Source: Pseudomonas sp. RIT-PI-S
GTDB lineage: Bacteria; Pseudomonadota; Gammaproteobacteria; Pseudomonadales; Pseudomonadaceae
Length of the DNA: 64,000 nucleotides
Direction of reading: 5' to 3'
NCBI RefSeq assembly: GCF_025642975.1
Contig: NZ_JANZKJ010000004.1
Location: forward strand, 186,001 to 250,000
Numbering within the stretch: position 1 is the stretch's first letter; every line of letters begins with the position of its first letter. The notes under the pieces are model-generated. The model worked only from the letters and a program-made list of their open reading frames with translations, had not been told where the DNA came from and searched no databases. A program made the translations under genes and the position numbers. Positions 27,246-36,254 of the stretch are shown here, piece after piece.

Positions 27246-27956
27246 GGCAGCCGCCAGGCGGTCGCGCTCGGCCACCAGGCCGCGCAGGATCAGCCGGGCC
27301 TGAGTGAACAACAGCTCACGTACCGTGAGCATGCGTGCCTGATCGATGCTGTTCCAACCCAGCGCACTCAGCACCTGCCGGCGCAGCACGCGGAACACCA
27401 TGCCCTGGCTGATGATGGAGAACGAATGCAGGATGGTTCGTTCATCGTCCACGGCGTAGCCGGTGAGGCGGGCGATGATCTGCCGGCTGAGCCCGCCGAT
27501 GCGCTGGTTGAAGCTGTGGTCGAGGGTCTGGAAGGCCTGCGGCGGCCCTTGCCCAGCTTGCTCGCGGGCCATGAACAAGCGCCAGTCGACCGCCCGTGGG
27601 CTGTCCTGGATAAACGAAATAAACCCGCCGAGTATTCCAAGCAGTGCATCGATCAACGCCTCGTCGCTGCTGTGCGGGTTGGCCAGGGCCGCATCGGCGC
27701 CGGCGACCGCATCGCCAAGCTGCTCCCACATGCGGCCGAGGATGAACTCCACGCAGGCCAGGTATAGGCCTTCTTTGTTATCGAAGTAGTACTGCAACGC
27801 AGGGGCGTTGACCCCGGCTTCGCTGGCGATGTCGCGTGTGGAAGCGCCTTCGAAGCCACGCTCACCGAACACTTTCAAGGCGGCGAAAATCACCCGCGCG
27901 CGGGTTTCCTCGCCTCGTTGGTAGCCGCCTTGCGCGGCTGGTTTGTGTCGTGCCAT
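27222..27956 (-). CDS. TetR-family repressor, CecR/DUF1956 type
   Basis: The 244-residue protein has an N-terminal TetR helix-turn-helix (ARVIFAALKVFGERGFEGAS, TRDIASEAGVNAPALQYYFD) and a C-terminal ligand domain like that of CecR (YbiH), with DWRLFMAREQ and GYAVDDERTILHSFSIISQG. It is divergent from an EmrA-EmrB-outer membrane factor operon. An inverted repeat sits just before that operon's first gene, so local repression is the expected role. Its end overlaps the neighbouring MFS gene. Confidence 0.92.
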   Translation of the reverse strand: MARHKPAAQGGYQRGEETRARVIFAALKVFGERGFEGASTRDIASEAGVNAPALQYYFDNKEGLYLACVEFILGRMWEQLGDAVAGADAALANPHSSDEALIDALLGILGGFISFIQDSPRAVDWRLFMAREQAGQGPPQAFQTLDHSFNQRIGGLSRQIIARLTGYAVDDERTILHSFSIISQGMVFRVLRRQVLSALGWNSIDQARMLTVRELLFTQARLILRGLVAERDRLAAASGAGPGI

Positions 27957-27997
27957 TTGCCGGGCCTATAGCTGCTGTGGGCTCAAAAATATATCAG

Positions 27998-28042
27998 TTG
28001 ACAAAAAAATGCCCGCCGAGGATTTTATTCCGATTGGAATAA
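27998..28042 (+). promoter_or_regulatory. Efflux-operon promoter and probable TetR operator
   Basis: A perfect -35 TTGACA lies at 27998-28003. A 7-bp inverted repeat TTATTCC-GATT-GGAATAA lies at 28025-28042, in the position of the -10 to +1 region. It ends 13 bases before the fusion-protein start codon. The stretch between the divergent genes is AT-rich compared with its surroundings. The site is well placed for the divergent TetR protein. Confidence 0.65.
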
Positions 28043-28055
28043 TTTGGAGTCGAAC

Positions 28056-29171
28056 ATGTCCGCCGAGCAGCCCGTGGGCCCGCACCACCGCCTGGAGAGC
28101 GCCAGCCCCAGCGCCGCGCCGCCTCGCGCCGCCCGGGGTAGGCGAGTGTTGCTGGGCTTGGCCTTGCTGGCGCTGTTGGCAGCGGCCGTGTGGGCAGGGC
28201 ATTGGTGGCTGGTGGGGCGCTTTATCGAAACCACCGACGATGCCTACCTTCAGGCCGACAGCCTGACCATCGCGCCGAAGATCAGCGGCTACGTCGCCGA
28301 GGTACTGGTGGCCGACAACCAGGCGGTGCATGCCGGGGACCTGCTGGCCCGGCTCGATGCGCGCAAATACCACGCCGCCCTGGACGAGCGCCAGGCCACG
28401 GTCGCCGCACGTCAGGCCGACGTGGCCCGTGCCGAAGCCGAGCTGACCCAACAGCAAGCCAGCATCGGCGAAAGCCAGGCACAACTGGCCGGCGCCCAAG
28501 CGGACCTGCACCATGCGCGAGCCCAGGTGGAGCGCTACGCACCGCTGACCCGCTCGGGTGCCGAAACCGAAGAGCGGCTGGCCGAACTCAACAACGAGCA
28601 AGCCCGCGCCGTCACCAGCGTTGCCGCGCGGCAAGCTGCCTTGCGCTCGGCCCAGGCGCGCATCGGCACCCTTCAGGCGCAGCTCAAGCAGGCCCGGGCA
28701 CAACTGGCGGTGGCCGCGGCCAGTGGTGAACAGAGCGGGCTGGACCTGGCCGACGCTGAACTGCGCAGCCCGGTGGAGGGCCGCGTGGCGGACCGTGCGG
28801 TACGCGTGGGGCAGTTCGCCCAGCCCGGTACCCGCTTGATGACCATCGTGCCCTTGCAGGCGCTGTACCTCACCGCCAATTTCAAGGAAACCCAGGTCGG
28901 CCAGATGCGCCCCGGGCAAACCGTGGTCGTGCATGTGGACGCGCTGCCGGGGCAGGCGCTGCAAGGCCATGTCGACAGCCTGGCGCCCGGCACCGGCGCC
29001 CAGTTCGCCTTGCTGCCGGCCAGCAACGCCACGGGTAACTTCACCAAGATCGTGCAGCGGGTGCCGGTGCGCATCCAGTTGGAGATCCCAGACGCCCTGC
29101 GCGATGTGCTGGTGCCGGGGTTGTCCGCCACGGTCGACGTGGACCTGCGCAGCGGCGCCCGCCATGGCTGA
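28056..29171 (+). CDS. EmrA/HlyD-type membrane fusion protein
   Basis: The 371-residue periplasmic adaptor has one N-terminal membrane helix (RVLLGLALLALLAAAVWAGHW). A biotinyl-lipoyl half (TIAPKISGYVAEVLVADNQAV), a long Ala/Gln-rich coiled-coil hairpin (about residues 110-225) and a beta-barrel follow (LRSPVEGRVADRAVRVGQF, PGQTVVVHVDALPGQ). The start ATG 28056 is set by GGAG 7 bases before it. Its end overlaps the transporter gene by 8 bases. It links the inner-membrane pump to the outer-membrane channel. Confidence 0.92.
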   Translation: MSAEQPVGPHHRLESASPSAAPPRAARGRRVLLGLALLALLAAAVWAGHWWLVGRFIETTDDAYLQADSLTIAPKISGYVAEVLVADNQAVHAGDLLARLDARKYHAALDERQATVAARQADVARAEAELTQQQASIGESQAQLAGAQADLHHARAQVERYAPLTRSGAETEERLAELNNEQARAVTSVAARQAALRSAQARIGTLQAQLKQARAQLAVAAASGEQSGLDLADAELRSPVEGRVADRAVRVGQFAQPGTRLMTIVPLQALYLTANFKETQVGQMRPGQTVVVHVDALPGQALQGHVDSLAPGTGAQFALLPASNATGNFTKIVQRVPVRIQLEIPDALRDVLVPGLSATVDVDLRSGARHG

Positions 29172-30723
29172 GCCCGCACCGGCGCCGGCCAATGCCACGC
29201 TCACCGACTGGATCGCCGTGACGGCCGGCTCCCTCGGCGCGCTGCTGGCAACGCTGGACATCTCCATCACCAACTCGGCGCTGCCGCAGATTCAGGGCCA
29301 GATCGGCGCCACCGGCACCGAAGGCACCTGGATCTCCACCGGCTACCTGATGTCGGAGATTGTGATGATCCCGCTCGCCGCCTGGCTGACGCGGGTGTTC
29401 GGGCTGCGGCGCTTTCTGATCTCCACCGCGGCGCTGTTCACGTTGTTTTCCATGTACTGCGGCTTCTCCAGCAGCCTGGCCATGATGATCATCGGCCGCA
29501 TCGGCCAGGGTTTCGTGGGCGGGGCGATGATCCCCACGGCGCAAACCATCATCCGCACGCGCTTGCCGGCCCATCAATTGCCCATCGGCACCACCCTGTT
29601 CGGCCTGACGGTTTTGCTCGGGCCCTTGCTTGGGCCGGTGATCGGGGGCTGGCTCACGGAGAACATCGATTGGCGCTGGTGCTTCTTCCTGAACCTGCCG
29701 ATCAGCGCGGCGCTGATCGCGCTGTTGTGGTCCGGGCTGGCGCCGGAGCCGGCCGACATGCGCCAGTTTGTCGAGGCCGACTGGCGCGGCATCGCGGGCC
29801 TGGCGCTGGGCCTGAGTTCTCTTACGGTGGTGTTGGAGGAAGGGCAGCGCGAGCACTGGTTCGACTCGGCCATGATCTGCTGGCTCAGCGTGCTCACGGT
29901 GCTGGGTTTCGCATTGATCGCCTGGGGCCAATTCGGCGCCCGCCGGCCAATTCTGCGGCTGCAACTGTTGGCCAATCGCAGCTTTGCCAGCGTGCTGCTG
30001 ATCGGCACCATCATCGGCGCCGGGCTGTATGGCACGGCCTACCTGGTGCCGCAGTTCCTCGCCACGTTGTCGGGCTACAACGCCCAGCAGGCCGGGGGCA
30101 TCATGCTGCTTTCCGGGCTGCCGGCGTTCCTGCTGATGCCGCTGCTGCCGCGCATGCTCAAGCGCATCGACCTGCGCTTGTTGGTGGGCCTGGGGCTGCT
30201 GATGTACTGCGCCAGCTGCCTGTGCGACATCAGCCTTACCGCCGACAGCGTCGGCCATGATTTCTACGCCTCGCAGCTGCTGCGCGGCTTCGCTCAGATC
30301 ATGGTGATGATGCCCCTGAGCCAGTTGTCCATGGGGAGCGTCGAGCCGCGGGATGCCGGCGACGCGGCTGGGCTCTACAACATGGCGCGCAACCTGGGCG
30401 GCACCATTGGCCTGGCGCTGATCGGCGTGTTGGTGGACCGCCGCAATCATTTCCACGACGCGGTGATCCGCAGTTCGGTCAGTGCCAACAGCCCCCTGGC
30501 CCAGGAGCGCCTTGCCGCCGACGCGGCCGGTTTCGTCGCCCAGGGTGGCGATCCGGCGTTCGCCCAACTCCAGGCGCTGGGGCGGTTCGCCAACAGCATC
30601 GCCCGGCAAGCCTCGGTGATGACCTTCAACGATGCCTTTCTGCTGCTGGGCCTGGCCATGCTGGCCTGCGTGCCACTGGCGTTCATTCTCAAGCGGCGCC
30701 CGGCGCCGAGGGTTGCCCACTGA
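29164..30723 (+). CDS. EmrB-type DHA2 MFS efflux pump
   Basis: This 519-residue, 14-helix MFS protein has LATLDISITNSALPQIQGQI in helix 1, the loop 2-3 segment WLTRVFGLRRFL, and helix 5 motif GPLLGPVIGGWLTENIDWRW. The start at 29164 lies inside the end of the fusion-protein gene. The next gene starts on its stop codon. It is the inner-membrane engine of a tripartite proton-driven exporter for drugs, toxins or organic acids. The export substrate is not evident. Confidence 0.92.
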   Translation: MAEPAPAPANATLTDWIAVTAGSLGALLATLDISITNSALPQIQGQIGATGTEGTWISTGYLMSEIVMIPLAAWLTRVFGLRRFLISTAALFTLFSMYCGFSSSLAMMIIGRIGQGFVGGAMIPTAQTIIRTRLPAHQLPIGTTLFGLTVLLGPLLGPVIGGWLTENIDWRWCFFLNLPISAALIALLWSGLAPEPADMRQFVEADWRGIAGLALGLSSLTVVLEEGQREHWFDSAMICWLSVLTVLGFALIAWGQFGARRPILRLQLLANRSFASVLLIGTIIGAGLYGTAYLVPQFLATLSGYNAQQAGGIMLLSGLPAFLLMPLLPRMLKRIDLRLLVGLGLLMYCASCLCDISLTADSVGHDFYASQLLRGFAQIMVMMPLSQLSMGSVEPRDAGDAAGLYNMARNLGGTIGLALIGVLVDRRNHFHDAVIRSSVSANSPLAQERLAADAAGFVAQGGDPAFAQLQALGRFANSIARQASVMTFNDAFLLLGLAMLACVPLAFILKRRPAPRVAH

Positions 30724-32135
30724 TGATCCGACGCCTGCTGTTGCCAATGACCTTGATCGCCCTGGCCGGCTGCACGGTAGGCCCGGATTATCAAGGCCCG
30801 CCGCAGGTGGCTGCGCCAAGCCTCGCTGCCGGGCGCTTGCCCCACGCGCCCCTGGCGTTGCCCACCGCACCCGCGCCCGCACGCTGGTGGCAGGCGCTGG
30901 GGGACGCGCAACTGGACGCACTGATCGACACGGCCTTGACCTCCAGCCCGGACCTGGCCTCGGCCGAAGCCCGCCTGCGCCAGAGCCGTGCCGGCTTGCA
31001 CAGCGAGCAGGCCAGCGGCCGGCCCAAGGTCGATGCGGGCGCGACCTTGCTGCGCATGCGCTCGCCCAACACCAGCGCCCTCGGCTACGACAGCGGCCGC
31101 GGCCCGCTTAGCCTGTACCTGGCCAGCTTCGACGCCAGCTGGGAGGTGGACCTGTTCGGCGGCACTCGGCGTGCGGTCGAAGCCGCCAGCGCCAGTGCCG
31201 ATGCCAGCGCTGCGCAGCTTGCCGACAGCCAGGTACGGCTGGCCGCCGAGGTGGTGCAGGCCTATGTGGACCTGCGCGACCGCCAGGCGCGGCTGGCCCT
31301 GGTGGAGGCGTCGGCTGCCACCGAAGACCAGGCCCTCGATTTGACCCAGCAGCGGCGGGCGCGCGGCGTGGCCTCGCAACTGCAGCTCGAACAGGTGCTC
31401 ACCCAGGCCGATACCACCCGGGCCCGGCGCCTGCCGCTGCAGGCCGAGATCATTCAGGCGCTGGACCAACTGGCGGCGCTCAGCGGCCTGGCGCCGGGGG
31501 AGCTGGATGCACGCTTGGCGGCGCCTCAGCCCTTGCCGCAGGTGCCGGCGACCGTACCGCTAGCGGACCCCGCCGCGCTGCTCAAGGCGCGCCCGGATGT
31601 ACGCGTGGCCGAACGGCAACTGGCCTCCAGCCAGGCCCGCATCGGCGAACAGACCGCTGGCTGGTTCCCTAAGCTGAGCCTCTACGGCAGCCTGGGTTTC
31701 AGTGCTGGCGACCCGTCGCACCTGGCCCGGTCAGACAACGCCACCTGGCTGGCGGTGCCGCGGCTGACCTGGAACGCGCTGGATTTTGGCCGCGTCGCCG
31801 CCTCGGTCAACAGTGCCGAAGCCGGCCGTGACGAGGCGCTGGCGCACTATCAGGCGGTAGTGCTAGAGGCGCTGCGCGACGCTGATACTGCCCTGGCCCG
31901 CTATGGGCATCAGCGTGAGAACGTGGTGTTGCTGCGTGATATCGAAGCCTCGGCCACCCGCGCCGCCAGCCTGACCGGCCAACGCTACCGCGCCGGCACC
32001 GCCAGCACCCTGGACTGGCTCGACGCCGAGCGCACCCGCTTCGAAGCCGAGCAGAACCGCATCGCCGGCGATGCTCAGTTGCTCAAGGATTTCACTTCCC
32101 TGCACAAAGCGCTCGGCTTGGGCTGGGCGCTTTGA
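30723..32135 (+). CDS. NodT-type outer-membrane efflux lipoprotein
   Basis: The 470-residue TolC-family channel has a lipoprotein signal with lipobox LAGC (Cys18) and the family start CTVGPDYQGPP. It contains the two repeated coiled-coil halves of outer membrane factors. RARGVASQLQLEQVLTQADT and RYRAGTASTLDWLDAER are the repeat signatures. The ATG overlaps the pump gene stop (TGATG). It completes the tripartite system. Confidence 0.93.
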   Translation: MIRRLLLPMTLIALAGCTVGPDYQGPPQVAAPSLAAGRLPHAPLALPTAPAPARWWQALGDAQLDALIDTALTSSPDLASAEARLRQSRAGLHSEQASGRPKVDAGATLLRMRSPNTSALGYDSGRGPLSLYLASFDASWEVDLFGGTRRAVEAASASADASAAQLADSQVRLAAEVVQAYVDLRDRQARLALVEASAATEDQALDLTQQRRARGVASQLQLEQVLTQADTTRARRLPLQAEIIQALDQLAALSGLAPGELDARLAAPQPLPQVPATVPLADPAALLKARPDVRVAERQLASSQARIGEQTAGWFPKLSLYGSLGFSAGDPSHLARSDNATWLAVPRLTWNALDFGRVAASVNSAEAGRDEALAHYQAVVLEALRDADTALARYGHQRENVVLLRDIEASATRAASLTGQRYRAGTASTLDWLDAERTRFEAEQNRIAGDAQLLKDFTSLHKALGLGWAL

Positions 32136-32201
32136 GTGCATGCCTGGCGGCTTGCTGCGACCTTCTGACGCCGTGGCTGGTTGGCTCGCTGGGTTTCTCT
32201 T

Positions 32202-34232
32202 ATGCTGCGGCTTCGTTTCCTGGCGGCCGTGATCATGCTCTATACCGCGACGGTTCTTTTGCCTGTGCTGCGTGCCATAAGCCTGCTGCTGACGTTGCTG
32301 GCGGCCACGGCGGCCATTGCGCTACCGCTGGACCCGGCGCAGCGCGAATGGCTGGCGCAACATCCACAGTGGCGCGCCGGCGTAGTGCTTCAGAGCCCTT
32401 ATGCGCAGCTCGATCGCCGTTCCGGGCGGCTCACAGGGCTGAATATCGATCTGATCAATGCACTCGCCCAGCGGCTGGAGGTGGAGGTGCAATGGCGGCC
32501 GTTCAACGATCAGCCGGCGCTCGAGCAAGCGCTGCGCAAAGGTGACATCGACCTTGCCCCCGGCCTGCTGCAAACCCCGGCGGGGCTGCGTTTATGGGAT
32601 TTTTCCGATCCTTACCTGCGTAACCCACAGCGTTTGATCGCAGAGCGCGGCGCCCAAGGCACCGTGGACCTTGAAACCGTCGCGGTGGGCACCCGGGTAG
32701 CGGTACGCGGCCCAGGGGCGGTCGCCGACTACCTACGCTCGACCTATCCGAACCTCGATGTGGTGGAAGTGCCACAGGAGCGCCGTGCGTTGGAGCAGTT
32801 GGAGGCACAGCGGGTCGCCTACGCAGTGCTCGACGACGCCCAGCTGGGGAGGCTGTCGCGGGAGGCCGAGTTCGCCTCCCTGGCGGTGGTTGGCGACATC
32901 GGCCTGCCGCAACTGCTGCGCATCGGCACCCCGCTGGAACGGCCGCGGCTGCGCGAGTTGGTACAGGCCGGTTTGCAGGCGATCCCCGCCAAGGCATTGG
33001 AACAGTGGCGCGAGCGCTGGCTTCAACCCGGTTTCGCTACCGCCGGCACGCCGGCGGGATTCTGGCGAGGGCTGGGGATACTGGCGTCGGTGCTGCTCGT
33101 GGGGCTCGCTGTCGCTTTCGGCTGGCAACGCCGGCAGTTGCGCCATCTGGAGCAGCGCCTGAGCCACGCCCGGGAAGCCTTCAGCGCGCAGCAGGCGCGC
33201 GAGGCGGCCTTGCGCCTGACGCAGTTTTCCATCGATCAAAGCACGGTCGGAATCTTTTGGGTCAACTGGGACAGCCATCTGCGCTACGCCAATGGCGCCG
33301 CTGAACGTTTGCTCGGCTACGCGCCCGGCGCATTGGTCGACCGGCCGCTGGCGCAGGTCGAGCCCGGCTTGAGCATGGATCGCTGGCTAGACCTGTGGAA
33401 GCGTGCGCGGGCGGGCGAGGAGGCTCCGGTGCTGGAAACCCGTTGCCGGCACGCCGACGGCAGCTGGGTGCACGTGGATGTGGCTTTGAGCTTCCTGCGT
33501 CACGACCAGGAAGAATACCTGGTGGTGTTTCTCACCGATGTGAGCGAGCGCCGCCGCGCCCAGGCGCAGCTCCGCGAGCTGGCGGCCCACCTTGAAAGCG
33601 TGCGAGAGGAAGAGAAAGCCCGCATCGCTCGGGAAGTGCATGACGAACTCGGCCAAGTGCTGACGGTGCTCAAGCTTGAAGTGTCCATGTGCGAGCTTGG
33701 CTATGCCGAGTTGGATGCGCCTCAGCGGCAACGCTTACAGCCGCGCCTGGATAGCATGAAGCGGCTGATCGCCCAGCTATTCAAGCAGGTGCGGGATGTC
33801 GCCACCGCGCTGCGCCCGCCGATCCTCGATGCGGGGTTGGCGTCGGCCATCGAATGGCAGGCGACCCGGTTCGAAGGGCGCACCGGCATTCCGTGCCTGG
33901 TGCAATTGCCCGAGCATCTGCCCGCACTGAGCGATGCCAAGGCCACAGGGTTGTTCCGCATCCTGCAGGAAGCCCTGACTAACGTGATGCGTCACGCCAA
34001 CGCCCATAGCGTAGAGGTAAGATTGAGCGTCCACAGCGGCACCCTGCGGTTATCGATCACCGACGACGGCAGCGGTTTCGAGCCGGACGTTCATCGTCCG
34101 GCATCGTTTGGCCTGGTGGGAATGCGCGAGCGGGTCATGCTGCTGGGTGGCCAGCTGGCCCTGCAAAGCCGGCCAGGGGAGGGCACCTCCCTGTACGTCA
34201 GGGTGCCGTTGAACAGGAAGGTGGCAGGTTGA
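32202..34232 (+). CDS. Sensor histidine kinase with periplasmic solute-binding domain
   Basis: This protein of about 676 residues begins with a signal/membrane segment. A family 3 solute-binding domain follows (WRAGVVLQSPYAQLDRRSGR, GLNIDLINALAQRLEVEVQW, FSDPYLRNPQRLI). Then come a transmembrane helix (GLGILASVLLVGLAVAFGW), a PAS domain (DQSTVGIFWVNWDSHLRYAN) and a HisKA_3 kinase (ARIAREVHDELGQVLTVLKL) with a NarL-type ATPase. I prefer the ATG at 32202; a TTG at 32181 is possible. Its stop overlaps the LuxR-type regulator gene, which is its obvious partner. Related periplasmic domains bind amino acids or polar solutes. Confidence 0.9.
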   Translation: MLRLRFLAAVIMLYTATVLLPVLRAISLLLTLLAATAAIALPLDPAQREWLAQHPQWRAGVVLQSPYAQLDRRSGRLTGLNIDLINALAQRLEVEVQWRPFNDQPALEQALRKGDIDLAPGLLQTPAGLRLWDFSDPYLRNPQRLIAERGAQGTVDLETVAVGTRVAVRGPGAVADYLRSTYPNLDVVEVPQERRALEQLEAQRVAYAVLDDAQLGRLSREAEFASLAVVGDIGLPQLLRIGTPLERPRLRELVQAGLQAIPAKALEQWRERWLQPGFATAGTPAGFWRGLGILASVLLVGLAVAFGWQRRQLRHLEQRLSHAREAFSAQQAREAALRLTQFSIDQSTVGIFWVNWDSHLRYANGAAERLLGYAPGALVDRPLAQVEPGLSMDRWLDLWKRARAGEEAPVLETRCRHADGSWVHVDVALSFLRHDQEEYLVVFLTDVSERRRAQAQLRELAAHLESVREEEKARIAREVHDELGQVLTVLKLEVSMCELGYAELDAPQRQRLQPRLDSMKRLIAQLFKQVRDVATALRPPILDAGLASAIEWQATRFEGRTGIPCLVQLPEHLPALSDAKATGLFRILQEALTNVMRHANAHSVEVRLSVHSGTLRLSITDDGSGFEPDVHRPASFGLVGMRERVMLLGGQLALQSRPGEGTSLYVRVPLNRKVAG

Positions 34233-34858
34233 TCCAGGTATTCGTGGCAGAAGACCACGCCATCGTTCGCGAAGGCATCAAGCAACTGATCGGTATGGCC
34301 AGCGACCTTGCGGTGTGCGGCGAGGCGGCCAACGGCGAGCAGTTGCTCGAACAACTGCGTCAACGTACCTGCGACGTGGTACTGCTGGATATTTCCATGC
34401 CTGGCGTGAACGGGCTGGAAGCCATTGCGCGGATTCGCGCGCTGGCCGCGCCCCCGGCAATCCTGATGTTGTCCATGCACGATGAAGCCCAGATGGCCGC
34501 TCGCGCGCTCAAGGCGGGCGCTGCCGGGTATGCCACCAAGGACAGCGACCCGGCGCTGCTGCTCACGGCGATTCGCCGGGTTGCCGCCGGGGGCCGTTAT
34601 ATCGACCCTAAACTGGCCGACCGGCTGATCTTCGAGGTAGGGCTGACCGATTCACGGCCGCTTCATTCGCTGCTGTCGGAGCGGGAATTCTCCGTGTTCG
34701 AGCGCCTGGCCCAGGGCGCCAATGTGAACGATATCGCCGAGCAGCTGGCCTTGAGCAACAAGACCATCAGCACCCACAAGGCGCGCTTGATGCAAAAGCT
34801 GCGCGTGAATTCCCTGGCCGAGCTGGTGAAGTATGCGATGGAGCATCGCTTGATCTAA
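34229..34858 (+). CDS. NarL/LuxR-type response regulator
   Basis: The 209-residue protein has a receiver domain (FVAEDHAIVREGIKQLIG; acceptor Asp in VVLLDISMPGVNG; Lys in YATKDSD). The C-terminal LuxR helix-turn-helix is LLSEREFSVFERLAQGANVN and LALSNKTISTHKARLMQKLR. It starts with TTG at 34229, overlapping the kinase stop, after GGAAGG. It forms a cognate pair with the upstream kinase. The ABC operon begins about 240 bases downstream on the same strand and is one possible target. Confidence 0.93.
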   Translation: MIQVFVAEDHAIVREGIKQLIGMASDLAVCGEAANGEQLLEQLRQRTCDVVLLDISMPGVNGLEAIARIRALAAPPAILMLSMHDEAQMAARALKAGAAGYATKDSDPALLLTAIRRVAAGGRYIDPKLADRLIFEVGLTDSRPLHSLLSEREFSVFERLAQGANVNDIAEQLALSNKTISTHKARLMQKLRVNSLAELVKYAMEHRLI

Positions 34859-35023
34859 CCCGATGCTGTGGCATACGCCGCTCCCCCTGGGGGCTCATGC
34901 CTGTGCGCGACACTCCGGCGCCCGCAGCACGTGCGGGTCGGATTGAAAATCATGCCCATGCCCGCCATCGCTGTAGGGCAATCCTTACCCCGCGCCTTCG
35001 TGAACGCTCAGGCCAATCTCTCC

Positions 35024-35047
35024 AAACCACCGATTTTCCGGTGGTTT
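35024..35047 (+). terminator. Hairpin between response regulator and ABC operon
   Basis: A 9-bp perfect stem (AAACCACCG / CGGTGGTTT) with loop ATTTTC lies at 35024-35047. It has a run of As before it and TTT at its end, so it could weakly terminate on either strand. It separates the two-component genes from the importer genes. Confidence 0.5.
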
Positions 35048-35094
35048 GCCCTTGGGTAGAGTGCGTCGGGCATTCTTCAACTGGGGTACGGAAC

Positions 35095-36207
35095 ATGAGC
35101 GAGGCGAAACCTGGCGCGGCCGAGGTTCTGGTCAGTTTTCGGGGCGTACAGAAGAGCTATGACGGTGAGTCACTCATTGTCAAAGACCTCAACCTGGATA
35201 TCCGCAAGGGCGAGTTTCTGACCCTGCTGGGCCCCTCCGGTTCCGGCAAAACCACCAGCCTGATGATGTTGGCCGGTTTCGAAACCCCCACCGCGGGTGA
35301 GATCCAGCTGGCGGGTCGGGCCATCAACCACCTGCCGCCACACAAGCGCGACATTGGCATGGTGTTCCAGAACTACGCGCTCTTTCCGCACATGACCGTA
35401 GCGCAGAACCTGGCGTTTCCCCTAAGCGTGCGGGGCATGCCCAAGGCAGACATCGCCGACAAGGTGAAACGCGCGCTGGGCATGGTCCAGCTTGACGCCT
35501 TCGCCCAGCGTTATCCGGCGCAGCTTTCCGGCGGCCAGCAGCAGCGGGTAGCCCTGGCCCGGGCACTGGTGTTCGAGCCGCAGCTGGTGCTGATGGACGA
35601 ACCTCTCGGCGCGCTGGACAAGCAGCTGCGCGAGCATATGCAGATGGAAATCAAGCACCTGCATCAACGCCTGGGGGTGACCGTGGTGTATGTGACCCAC
35701 GACCAGGGCGAGGCGCTGACCATGTCGGACCGGGTAGCGGTGTTCCATCAAGGCGAGATCCAGCAGATCGACCATCCCCGCGCACTGTATGAACATCCCG
35801 GGAACAACTTCGTCGCCAACTTCATCGGCGAGAACAATCGGCTGCCCGGGCGCCTGCTGAGCCGAAGCGGGAAGCAGTGCATCGTGGAGCTGCCGCGCGG
35901 CGAGCAGATCCAGGCGTTGGCGGTGAACGTCGGCCAGCCGGGCGATCCGGTGACGTTGTCGGTCCGCCCTGAGCGGGTACGCCTCAATGGCAGCGTCGAC
36001 CAATACGCGAACCGGTTTACCGGTCGCGTCACAGAGTTCATTTACCTCGGTGACCATGTTCGAGTGCGCCTGGACGTCGCCGGCAACAGTGATTTCTTCG
36101 TCAAACAACCCATCGCTGAGCTCGACCCTGCCCTGGCGGTGGGGGATGTGGTCCCGCTGGGCTGGCACGTGGAGCACGCGCGCGCGCTCGATGCGCTGAC
36201 CGAATGA
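35095..36207 (+). CDS. ABC importer ATPase, spermidine/putrescine (PotA) type
   Basis: This 370-residue ATPase has Walker A GPSGSGKT at 46-53, signature LSGGQQQRVALARAL, Walker B LVLMDEPLGALD, and a C-terminal TOBE region as in PotA-like proteins. The ATG at 35095 follows the weak site GGGGTACGGAAC. It powers the importer formed with the next three genes. The family imports polyamines, 2-aminoethylphosphonate or iron; the companion binding protein favours a polyamine-like ligand but does not prove it. Confidence 0.92.
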   Translation: MSEAKPGAAEVLVSFRGVQKSYDGESLIVKDLNLDIRKGEFLTLLGPSGSGKTTSLMMLAGFETPTAGEIQLAGRAINHLPPHKRDIGMVFQNYALFPHMTVAQNLAFPLSVRGMPKADIADKVKRALGMVQLDAFAQRYPAQLSGGQQQRVALARALVFEPQLVLMDEPLGALDKQLREHMQMEIKHLHQRLGVTVVYVTHDQGEALTMSDRVAVFHQGEIQQIDHPRALYEHPGNNFVANFIGENNRLPGRLLSRSGKQCIVELPRGEQIQALAVNVGQPGDPVTLSVRPERVRLNGSVDQYANRFTGRVTEFIYLGDHVRVRLDVAGNSDFFVKQPIAELDPALAVGDVVPLGWHVEHARALDALTE

Positions 36208-36254
36208 GAAAAAGAAGAAGGCTGCACCTACCTGCACACTTGGAGGAATGATTC

